DNA of 59,056 bases, from assembly GCF_003217325.1 (NCBI RefSeq), contig NZ_QJTI01000011.1, positions 70,551-129,606 of the forward strand. Reading direction: 5' to 3'. Source of the DNA: Rhodopseudomonas faecalis. GTDB taxonomy: Bacteria > Pseudomonadota > Alphaproteobacteria > Rhizobiales > Xanthobacteraceae. Both the position numbers and the translations under genes were made by a program. Under the pieces are notes generated by a model, which was not told the origin of the DNA, searched no databases, and saw only the letters and a list, made by a program, of their open reading frames with translations. Below, one piece after another: positions 1-7,343 of this stretch. Position 1 is the first letter of the stretch. Every line of letters starts with the position of its first letter.

Positions 1-34
1 GTTCCACGCTGGTGGTGAACGGGAAGCACAAGCC

Positions 35-284
35 CCCCACCCGGCCGGCGATGCCGGCCACCCTCCCCACCGCTACGCGGGGGGAGGGATGGTGCCGGCG
101 GCAAGGATGATTTCCAGACCGAACTCACAGGCTGAACCAAACTCAGCGGCTGATCAAGTTCACATACAACCCACACTCACAGCACCACGCGATGAGTGAG
201 TGGCGCAGATGCGGCGCCCTCTTCTCCCCCCCCCCTTGTGGGGAGGGTGGACGGCCCGATGTCCATCGGGCCGGCCGGGTGGGG
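35..284. repeat. Intergenic repeat bounded by 14-bp inverted arms
   Basis: The sequence CCCCACCCGGCCGG at 35-48 recurs as its exact reverse complement at 271-284. Inside each arm lie further small hairpins, for example GGGCC...GGCCC near 253-274, and an imperfect CCCTCCCC/GGGGAGGG hairpin near 61-88. The middle, about 100-215, is unique and has no convincing gene. A run of ten C sits at 226-235. This is either two copies of one repeat in opposite orientation or a small non-autonomous element. No coding role is visible. Confidence 0.55.
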
Positions 285-318
285 TTTAGGACGCGACGTT
301 CGCGTCTATGAGTACGCG

Positions 319-960
319 CTACAGCGCGACCTTGAACGACGCTTCGGTCTTGTCCTTGACCTCATCGAGCGTGACGCCATCGGCCAGCTCGATCAGCGTC
401 ATGCCGCCATCGCTGTGCTTGTCGATGGTGAACACCGCAAGATCGGTGATCACCATATCGACCACGCGCTCGCCGGTGAGCGGCAGCGTGCAGGTCTTCA
501 GCAGTTTTGGGCCATCCTTGGCGGAATGCTCCATCACCACCACGACGCGCTTGACGCCGGCGACGAGATCCATGGCGCCGCCCATGCCCTTCACCATCTT
601 GCCCGGGATCATCCAATTGGCGAGATCGCCATTCTGCGCGACCTGCATCGCGCCCAGGATCGACAGATCGATATGGCCGCCGCGCACCATCGCGAACGAG
701 TCGGCGCTGGAGAAGTAACTGGTCGACGGCAGCTCGGTGACGGTCTGCTTGCCGGCGTTGATCAGGTCCGGATCTTCCTCGCCCTCATAGGGGAACGGGC
801 CCATGCCGAGCATGCCGTTCTCGCTCTGCAGCACCACATCGACGCCATCGGGAATGAAATTGGACACCAGGGTCGGAATGCCGATGCCGAGATTGACGTA
901 AAAGCCGTCACGCAGCTCCTTGGCGGCGCGCGCCGCCATCTGATCGCGAGTCCAGGCCAT
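319..960 (-). CDS. scoB: 3-oxoacid CoA-transferase subunit B (SCOT beta)
   Basis: This is the beta subunit of succinyl-CoA:3-ketoacid CoA-transferase, which moves CoA from succinyl-CoA to acetoacetate in the cytoplasm. The 213-residue length is normal for the family. The conserved SENG motif at residues 46-49 carries the catalytic glutamate that forms the thioester. The N-terminal [12 protein letters not shown] segment is typical of bacterial ScoB/PcaJ/AtoA proteins. Its ATG overlaps the scoA stop by one base, so the two are translationally coupled. A paralogue acting on 3-oxoadipate cannot be excluded from sequence alone, but no beta-ketoadipate genes are nearby. The family assignment is firm and the exact substrate is inferred. 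Confidence 0.93.
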   Translation of the reverse strand: MAWTRDQMAARAAKELRDGFYVNLGIGIPTLVSNFIPDGVDVVLQSENGMLGMGPFPYEGEEDPDLINAGKQTVTELPSTSYFSSADSFAMVRGGHIDLSILGAMQVAQNGDLANWMIPGKMVKGMGGAMDLVAGVKRVVVVMEHSAKDGPKLLKTCTLPLTGERVVDMVITDLAVFTIDKHSDGGMTLIELADGVTLDEVKDKTEASFKVAL

Positions 961-1688
961 TACACTTCCTCCCCGGCGGCCGCAGCGGCGTTGCGCTTGC
1001 GGGTGGTCCGCTGCTCGATATGTTTCTTTGACGCTCCCACTTCGACGATACGCTGCACAAAGATGCCGGGCGTATGCACGTGATCGGGATCGATTTCGCC
1101 AGCCGGCACCAGATGCTCGACTTCGGCGATGGTGATCTTCGCGGCGGTCGCCATCATCGGGTTAAAATTGCGCGCGGTCTTGCGGTACACGAGATTGCCG
1201 GCGGTATCGCCCTTCCAGGCGTGCACGATCGCGAGGTCACCAAACAGCCCGCGCTCCATGATGTACTTCTCGCCGTCGAACTCCCGCACCTCCTTGCCTT
1301 CGGCAATCAGCGTGCCGACGCCGGTCTTGGTGAAGAACGCCGGGATGCCCGCGCCGCCAGCGCGAATCCGTTCGGCCAGCGTGCCTTGCGGGGCGAATTC
1401 CAGCTCCAGTTCGCCCGCGAGGAATTGCTGCGCAAACAGCTTGTTCTCGCCGACATAGGACGAGATCATTTTTCTGATCTGCCGGGTCTCCAGCAACCGG
1501 CTCAATCCGATACCGTCAACGCCGGCATTGTTGGAAACGAACGTCAGGTCTTTGACGCCGGCATCACGGATCGCGTCGGACAGATGTTCGGGGATGCCAC
1601 ATAGGCCGAAGCCACCCGACATGATCATCATGCCGTCTCTGAGAAGTCCGTCGAGGGCGGATTTGGCGTCCGGATAGACCTTGTTCAT
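960..1688 (-). CDS. scoA: 3-oxoacid CoA-transferase subunit A (SCOT alpha)
   Basis: This is the alpha subunit of the same CoA-transferase, 242 residues long. The glycine-rich [10 protein letters not shown] stretch at residues 25-34 is the family's CoA-binding signature. The [20 protein letters not shown] segment is also characteristic. It is the first gene of the scoA-scoB operon, and the start is the only ATG that keeps the conserved [12 protein letters not shown]-terminus. The C-terminus, after [11 protein letters not shown], is an Ala-rich tail slightly longer than usual. With bdhA at 43.2 kb this would close a route from 3-hydroxybutyrate to acetoacetyl-CoA. That link is by function, not by operon. 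Confidence 0.93.
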   Translation of the reverse strand: MNKVYPDAKSALDGLLRDGMMIMSGGFGLCGIPEHLSDAIRDAGVKDLTFVSNNAGVDGIGLSRLLETRQIRKMISSYVGENKLFAQQFLAGELELEFAPQGTLAERIRAGGAGIPAFFTKTGVGTLIAEGKEVREFDGEKYIMERGLFGDLAIVHAWKGDTAGNLVYRKTARNFNPMMATAAKITIAEVEHLVPAGEIDPDHVHTPGIFVQRIVEVGASKKHIEQRTTRKRNAAAAAGEEV

Positions 1689-2019
1689 GATGCTGAGTAC
1701 CTGATGCAGGTGAGGCGCAGATGAAGCCCGTATGACGACGCACGCACGATCGGAGCGATACGACTAGCGACGTCACAACTGGAAGGGCGACGTTTCCTCG
1801 TGATTGAATTTTGGACCCCGCCGCGAACGATGCCGTGCGCAGATGGGCCACGACTATCTAGGCAAATTGTTCGAACCCCGTCAATGACGGCAGCGCCCCG
1901 GCGCCGCAGGGCGCGGCCTTGAAAGCGTCAAGAAAAAACAGCAAGTTGCCGGCCGGAATGGGCCTGTGGCCCGCCCGCTTCAACATCGTTTGGATGTCTG
2001 TCTGGTAAGGGGCCAAAGA
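1689..2019. other. Divergent intergenic region, no gene seen
   Basis: These 331 bases separate the leftward scoAB operon from the rightward AsmA gene, so both promoters must be here. I see no convincing promoter boxes, dyad or small gene. The segment just before the AsmA start is purine-rich (aaaaaacagc, about 1930-1945). Confidence 0.5.
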
Positions 2020-3960
2020 ATGAAACGCTGGGGTATTGCGATCGCGGCATTGTTGGTTGTTGCCGTGCTCGGCCTCATTGCCGCGCCAGCCATGCTGGAT
2101 CGCAACAGCTTGCGCGCTGCCATCGAAGCGCAGATCCGTTCTGCGACCGGACTTGATCTCGTGCTCAATGGCAATGTCGAGGTATCGGTATTTCCCGGTA
2201 GTTACGTCGCGTTCAACGATATCGGTCTGCGGTCGAGCGACGCGCCCGATGCGGTGATGATGAAGGCGCAGCGTCTCACCGCCAATTTGCAGTTCGTGCC
2301 GCTGCTGTTGCAGCGCTTCAAGATCGCGGATCTGGTGCTGACCCGTCCGCAGATCGAAGTGGTGCGCACCGCCGATGGCGGCAGCAATTGGAACAGTTTT
2401 CTCGCCGGGCTGCCGCGCGTGCTGAAACCGGGCGCCGAGGACAAGGTCTCGTTCTCGGAAGTGCGGCTGGAAGACGGCGAACTGAATTATCAGGACGAAA
2501 CCGGCCGTGTTACCGCCGGAACGATCAGCAAGATCAATCTGTCGCTGGCCTGGCCGGCGATCTCGCGCACCTTCGCCGCCACCGGCGCCTTTGAATGGCG
2601 CGGCGAGCGCATCGAAGGCAATGTCAGTTTCAACGACTTTTTCGCGCTGCTGTCCGGCGAACGGAGCGGATTGCGGCTGCGTCTGGCTGGCGATCCGATC
2701 AAGCTGGTGTTCGACGGCACGGTGGTCAACCGTTCCAACCTGATGATGGAAGGCATCGTCACCGCCGACAGCAGCTCACTGCGCGATGCGCTGCGCTGGG
2801 CCGGCATGGAACCGCCCGGCCGCGGCGGGCTTGGCGTGTTCGCGCTGAAAGCGCGCGCCAATGTCGTCGGGCCGTCGGTGTCGCTCACCAATGTCAATAT
2901 CGAGCTCGACAAGAACGTCGCCGAAGGCGTGATCACCTTCAACGGCACCGGACGGCAGACGCTGCAAGCCACCCTCGCCGCAGGCAAGGTCGATCTCACC
3001 CCCTATCTGTCGGCGCTTCGGCTGCTGGCGAACGGCGCGCGCGACTGGAACCGGCAATTGTTCGATCTCGGCGGCAGCCTGCCGGTCGATATCGACATGC
3101 GGCTGTCGGCCGCCAAGGTGGCGATCGGCGGTTCGGCGCTCGGCCGCACCGCGCTCGGCGTCAATCTGCGCTCGGGCGCGCTCGCGATCAGCATCGGCGA
3201 AGCGCAGGTCTATGGCGGCATCGCCACCGGCTCCTTCGTGGTGGCCCGGGCGGACGAGGACGCCGACGTCAAGGCGCAGCTGCAATTCGCCGACGTCAAC
3301 CTGCAGGCCTGCGCCAGCGATCTGTTCGGCGTGCGCCGCATCACCGGCCGCGGCAATCTCAGCTTCGCGCTTGAGGCGAAAGGCTCGAGCCCGTTTGGCC
3401 TGGCGCAGTCGCTGAACGGCACCGCGACATTGGTCGGCCATGAGGGCGCGATCACCGGCTTCAATGTCGAGCAATTGCTGAAGCGGCTTGAGCGCCGGCC
3501 GCTGTCGGGCGGCGGCAATTTCCGCTCCGGTCAAACGCCGTTCGATACGCTCGCGATGAAGCTGCGCTTCAGCGAGGGCATCGCCACCGCGGAAGACATC
3601 CGCATCGAGGGGCCGACCGCGCGGATCACCATGACCGGCACCGCGTCGGTGCCGGCGCGCGAATTCGATCTGCGCGGCGTCGCCGGCCTGATCACCTCCG
3701 CGCGCGGCGGTGATGGCTTTGACCTGCCGTTCGTGGTGCAAGGCCCGTGGGACGATCCGCTGGTGTTCCCCGATCCGGAAAGCCTGATCCGGCGCTCGCC
3801 GGCCTCGGCGCCGCTGCTCGACTCGGTCAAGGATCGCAAGACCCGCGACGCGGTGCGCTCGGTGCTGGAACGCTTCACCGGCTCCAAGGCCGAGCCGGCC
3901 ACCGAGACCGCGCCGGTCGAGGGTGAAGCCCCCGCCGCCCCCGAGGCCAAAACCAACTGA
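2020..3960 (+). CDS. AsmA family envelope protein
   Basis: This 646-residue protein has an N-terminal membrane anchor (about residues 5-22, AIAALLVVAVLGLIAAPAML) and a long beta-rich periplasmic region. It shows the AsmA N-terminal pattern, including the segment LVLNGNVEVSVFPGSYVAFNDI. AsmA-like proteins are bridge-like lipid-transfer relatives that influence outer-membrane assembly and phospholipid traffic. The C-terminal 40 residues are a Pro/Ala/Glu-rich tail. I chose ATG 2020 because a TAAGGGG ribosome-binding site lies about 7 bases upstream; an upstream in-frame start at 1966 has no such site and would place 18 extra residues before the anchor. It stands alone. A palindromic repeat follows it. 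Confidence 0.82.
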   Translation: MKRWGIAIAALLVVAVLGLIAAPAMLDRNSLRAAIEAQIRSATGLDLVLNGNVEVSVFPGSYVAFNDIGLRSSDAPDAVMMKAQRLTANLQFVPLLLQRFKIADLVLTRPQIEVVRTADGGSNWNSFLAGLPRVLKPGAEDKVSFSEVRLEDGELNYQDETGRVTAGTISKINLSLAWPAISRTFAATGAFEWRGERIEGNVSFNDFFALLSGERSGLRLRLAGDPIKLVFDGTVVNRSNLMMEGIVTADSSSLRDALRWAGMEPPGRGGLGVFALKARANVVGPSVSLTNVNIELDKNVAEGVITFNGTGRQTLQATLAAGKVDLTPYLSALRLLANGARDWNRQLFDLGGSLPVDIDMRLSAAKVAIGGSALGRTALGVNLRSGALAISIGEAQVYGGIATGSFVVARADEDADVKAQLQFADVNLQACASDLFGVRRITGRGNLSFALEAKGSSPFGLAQSLNGTATLVGHEGAITGFNVEQLLKRLERRPLSGGGNFRSGQTPFDTLAMKLRFSEGIATAEDIRIEGPTARITMTGTASVPAREFDLRGVAGLITSARGGDGFDLPFVVQGPWDDPLVFPDPESLIRRSPASAPLLDSVKDRKTRDAVRSVLERFTGSKAEPATETAPVEGEAPAAPEAKTN

Positions 3961-3978
3961 TCAAGACCAACTGATCTG

Positions 3979-4094
3979 GCGATTGATACCAACCACTCCG
4001 CACGTCATGGCCGGGCTCGTCCCGGCCATCCACGTCTTTGATCTTGCACCGCTTTTAAGACGTGGATACCCGCGACAAGCGCGGGTATGACGGT
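3979..4094 (+). repeat. Dispersed palindromic repeat, family A, copy 1
   Basis: The core at 4003-4094 reads CGTCATGGCCGGGCTCGTCC, then a variable spacer, then GACGTGGATACCCGCG and CGCGGGTATGACGG. The flank GGCGATTGATACCAAC at 3979-3994 belongs to the same repeat. Related copies are at 11420, 15824 (opposite orientation) and 16075 (degenerate). The two ends of the core are near-complementary, so the element can fold into a long hairpin. It sits between the convergent AsmA and potI genes. Confidence 0.75.
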
Positions 4095-4192
4095 CATTGG
4101 GGAGGCCCGATGGTGTCAGAAACGCCGATGGCCGGGACGAGCCCAGCCATCATGCAGATCAAGCGCGATTGGTTCAGCGCCGCAACGCGGCG

Positions 4193-5011
4193 TCAGGCCC
4201 GCGCGGCATTGTCGCCGCGCGCACTCGAAATCTTGCTGGCCAGCGACGCCGATACAATCAGCAAGGTGATCAGCGCGATGAACAGCGTGCAGATCGCATT
4301 CACTTCCGGCTTCACGCCCAGCCTGATCTCCGAATAGATCCGGATCGGCAGCGTCGCCGAGCCCGGGCCGGTGGTGAAGCTGGCGATCACCAGATCGTCC
4401 AGCGACAGCGTAAACGCCAGCATCCAGCCGGCCGCGATCGACGGAGCGATCAGCGGCAGCGAGGCCGACAGAAACGCCCGCACCGGGCTGCAGCCGAGGT
4501 CCATCGCCGCTTCTTCAAGGCTGCGATCGAGCGAATTGAGCCGCGACTGCACCACCACGGTGACGAAGCACATCGTCAGCGTGGTATGCGCGACCGTCAC
4601 GGTCCAAAAGCCGCGCTCGACATTGATCGCCACGAACAGCAGCAGCAGCGACAGGCCGGTGATCACCTCCGGCATCACCAGCGGCGCATAGAGCATGCCG
4701 GAAAACAGCGTGCGGCCCTTGAAACGCGCGCCGCGCGACAGCGCGATCGCCGCCAGCGTGCCGAGAATGGTGGCCGCGGTCGCCGAGGCCGCCGCGACGC
4801 GCAGGCTCATCCAGGACGCCGCCAGCATCGCCTGATCGTTGAAGAACTCGACATACCAGCGCAGCGACCAGCCGCCCCACACCGTCACCAGGCGCGAGGC
4901 GTTGAACGAATAGATCACCAGAATGACGATCGGCAGATAAAGAAAGCCGAGGCCGAGCGCCAACGCGGTGACGTTGAAGCGCGACAGGCCCGGCTGAGCG
5001 CGCCCCGCCAT
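4193..5011 (-). CDS. potI: ABC transporter inner-membrane permease, PotI/PotC type
   Basis: This second permease of a polyamine-type importer has 272 residues and six predicted membrane helices. The cytoplasmic coupling (EAA) loop reads EEAAMDLGCSPVRAF, close to PotC/PotI. Its ATG at 5011 overlaps the potH stop codon; a GTG one codon earlier is also possible, and the AAGGG site upstream serves either. It is the last gene of potG-potH-potI. The family (spermidine/putrescine, or sometimes opine or amino-acid uptake) is clear. The exact substrate is unknown because no binding protein is encoded beside it. Confidence 0.85.
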   Translation of the reverse strand: MAGRAQPGLSRFNVTALALGLGFLYLPIVILVIYSFNASRLVTVWGGWSLRWYVEFFNDQAMLAASWMSLRVAAASATAATILGTLAAIALSRGARFKGRTLFSGMLYAPLVMPEVITGLSLLLLFVAINVERGFWTVTVAHTTLTMCFVTVVVQSRLNSLDRSLEEAAMDLGCSPVRAFLSASLPLIAPSIAAGWMLAFTLSLDDLVIASFTTGPGSATLPIRIYSEIRLGVKPEVNAICTLFIALITLLIVSASLASKISSARGDNAARA

Positions 5012-5925
5012 CACTGCTTCCCTTCCAATTGCCGGCGCTGGATGTGCTCATAGACGAGCAGCGGCACCAGCAGAATGCCGAGCAGCATCACCGCGATCGC
5101 GGCCGCGAGCGGCCAATCCTTGTTGGCGAAGAACTCCAGCCACAGCGTCTGGCCGATCATCATGTCGCCGGAACCGGCCAAAAGGTCCGGGATCACGAAT
5201 TCCCCGACGATCGGAATGAAGCACAGCAGCACGCCGGCGCCGACGCCGGGCAGCGACAACGGGAACGTCACCAGCCAGAACGATTTGGCGGGCGAGGCGC
5301 CAAGGTCCTGCGCCGCTTCCAGCAGGCTCGGCTGCAATTTAGCGAGGCTGGCATAGAGCGGCAGGATCATGAACGGCAGATAGGAATAGATGATGCCGAT
5401 ATACATCGCGCTATCAGTCGACAGCCATACCAGCGGCGCCGAGATCACATGCAGTGCCATCAGCACCTGATTGAGCAGGCCGTCATGCTGCAGAATGTTG
5501 ATCCAGGCATAGACGCGGATCAGGAACGAGGTCCAGAACGGGATGATCACCAGCACCATCGCGATCGGCTGCCAGCGTGCCGGCAGGCGCGCGATCGCAT
5601 AGGCGACCGGATAGCCGAGCAGCAGCAGCAGCGTGGTGGACGTCGCCGCGACCAACAGGCTGCGCAGATAGGAATTGGCGTACAGCTCGTCGGAGAAGAT
5701 CAGCCGGAAATTGTCGAGCGACAGCGTCGCCGCGGCCGCCTTGAGCGCTTCCCAGCCCGCGGTGAGATCGAAGATCGGCAGATAAGGCGGCTGCGCCAGC
5801 GCCGATTGCGACAGCGCGATCTTCGCGACAAACGCAAACGGCAGCAGGAAGAACAGCACCATCCACAGATAGGGCGCGATCGCCGCGCGCCGCGCCGGAC
5901 GGGTAAAGAGCTGGCGCGTGCTCAT
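5011..5925 (-). CDS. potH: ABC transporter inner-membrane permease, PotH/PotB type
   Basis: This is the first permease of the polyamine-type importer, 304 residues with six predicted helices after a short positively charged N-terminus. The coupling loop LLEAAQDLGASPAKSF matches the EAA motif of PotB/PotH. Another family-typical segment is WTSFLIRVYAWINIL. Its ATG overlaps the potG stop as ATGA, so translation is coupled to the ATPase. It would pair with PotI as the heterodimeric channel. Confidence 0.86.
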   Translation of the reverse strand: MSTRQLFTRPARRAAIAPYLWMVLFFLLPFAFVAKIALSQSALAQPPYLPIFDLTAGWEALKAAAATLSLDNFRLIFSDELYANSYLRSLLVAATSTTLLLLLGYPVAYAIARLPARWQPIAMVLVIIPFWTSFLIRVYAWINILQHDGLLNQVLMALHVISAPLVWLSTDSAMYIGIIYSYLPFMILPLYASLAKLQPSLLEAAQDLGASPAKSFWLVTFPLSLPGVGAGVLLCFIPIVGEFVIPDLLAGSGDMMIGQTLWLEFFANKDWPLAAAIAVMLLGILLVPLLVYEHIQRRQLEGKQ

Positions 5926-7061
5926 GGATCCAGCACCACGCAGTCGTCGGGCTCAAACCACACCACCACACGCTCGCCGGGACGGAAATCATCGACATCG
6001 ACGCGCGCGGTATTGGTCACCGACACCCGCAGCGTGGCACCGGCGTCGAGCGCAATGCCATAGCTGCTGATGTCACCGAGATAGCCGAGATTGCTGACCG
6101 TGCCTTCCAGGCGGTTGATCGCACCGGCCTTGATGGCCGCTTCGGCCGGCCCCTGGCGCGACAGCTTCATTTTCTCGGGGCGGATCGCGACGCACACCGC
6201 CTCGCCGGCCAGCGATTGCCGCGGCGCCGCCGCCACGATCGCGCCGGTGTTGTGGCAGGCGATCACCAGCCGCTGATCCTCGCGGCGCTCGATGCGGCCT
6301 TCAAAAATGTTGACGTCGCCGACGAACTCCGCGACCCAGCGCGACGCCGGCTGTTCGTAGAGCTGACGCGGCGTCGCCACCTGCACCAGCCGGCCGTGAT
6401 TCATCACGCCGATCCGGTCGGCCATGGTCATGGCCTCGTCCTGATCGTGCGTGACAATGATGAACGAGGTGCCGAGCCGGCGCTGCAAATCCATCAACTC
6501 GCGCTGGGTGGAATCGCGCAGTTTCTTGTCGAGCGCGCCGAGCGGCTCGTCGAGCAGCAACAGCCGCGGCCGCAGCGCCAGCGCCCGCGCCAGCGCGACG
6601 CGCTGCTGCTGACCGCCGGACAGTTGATTGGGCTTGCGCCGCTCCAGGCCCTCGAGCCGGCCGAGCGCGACCATTTCCGCAACGCGGGTCGCGATCTCGT
6701 CGCGCGCCATGCCGGCGCGCTTTAAGCCAAAGGCGATGTTGTCGGACACGTTCAGATGCGGAAACAGCGCGTAGCTCTGGAACATCATGTTCACCGGCCG
6801 CCGATGCGGCAGCACGCCGGCGATGTCGGTGCCATCCAGCAGGATGCGTCCGCAATCCGGGGTTTCGAAGCCCGCGAGCATGCGCAGCAAGGTGGTTTTG
6901 CCGCAGCCGCTCGGCCCAAGTAGAGCGAAGAATTCTCCTGCTTTGACTTCCAGAGACAGGCCATCAACAGCGACAAAGCCGCCGAAACGCTTTTCGACGC
7001 CGTCGATGTGCAGGAGCGTTGATCCAGGCAATGTCGCCTGTGCTTCGGTGATTACATGCAA
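5922..7061 (-). CDS. potG: ABC transporter ATPase, PotG/PotA type
   Basis: This cytoplasmic ATPase powers the PotH-PotI channel and has 379 residues. The Walker A motif GPSGCGKT is at 49-56, the ABC signature LSGGQ at 147-151 and the Walker B motif LLLLDEP at 167-173. A C-terminal TOBE-like domain follows, about 280-379 (VAIRPEKMKL). The start is uncertain: TTG 7061 gives the full N-terminus but has no clear ribosome-binding site, and another TTG ten codons later is the only near alternative. It is the first gene of the operon. Confidence 0.86.
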   Translation of the reverse strand: MHVITEAQATLPGSTLLHIDGVEKRFGGFVAVDGLSLEVKAGEFFALLGPSGCGKTTLLRMLAGFETPDCGRILLDGTDIAGVLPHRRPVNMMFQSYALFPHLNVSDNIAFGLKRAGMARDEIATRVAEMVALGRLEGLERRKPNQLSGGQQQRVALARALALRPRLLLLDEPLGALDKKLRDSTQRELMDLQRRLGTSFIIVTHDQDEAMTMADRIGVMNHGRLVQVATPRQLYEQPASRWVAEFVGDVNIFEGRIERREDQRLVIACHNTGAIVAAAPRQSLAGEAVCVAIRPEKMKLSRQGPAEAAIKAGAINRLEGTVSNLGYLGDISSYGIALDAGATLRVSVTNTARVDVDDFRPGERVVVWFEPDDCVVLDP

Positions 7062-7249
7062 TTCAGATCACGGTACCGTTGGACGAACTGTTGACGCAAG
7101 GTTAACCTCATCGGCCGCGGCGACTCAACTAGCCGGGTCAATCAGGCCACAGGAATGTGGATGGGAGAGGTGCGTGCGATTGCCGCCCCGCCGCAGGCTT
7201 GGCCGCAGCAGGATGGTCGCGCCGATCAGGCCGGCGACGGCGCCGCTAC

Positions 7250-7343
7250 CCGTTCAGGCCGTGACCCGTTCAGGCCGTGATCCGTTCAGACCGCGATCCG
7301 TTCAGACCGCAATACGTTCCTCGGCGATCCGCTCATCGGCGAG
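7250..7343. repeat. 16-bp minisatellite over the 3' end of the PAS-GGDEF-EAL gene
   Basis: Four direct 16-bp units begin at 7250, 7266, 7282 and 7298. The consensus is CCGTTCAGRCCGYGAT. Two degenerate 15-bp units (7314-7328, 7329-7343) extend it into the coding sequence. The gene's TGA stop (7302-7304 on the minus strand) lies inside the fourth unit, and every unit carries the same TCA. Confidence 0.8.

Noticed and set aside
4062-4337. Plus-strand frame overlapping the family A repeat and the end of potI
   Set aside because: It reads through the repeat and then antisense to potI. Repeats of this family commonly create such false frames.
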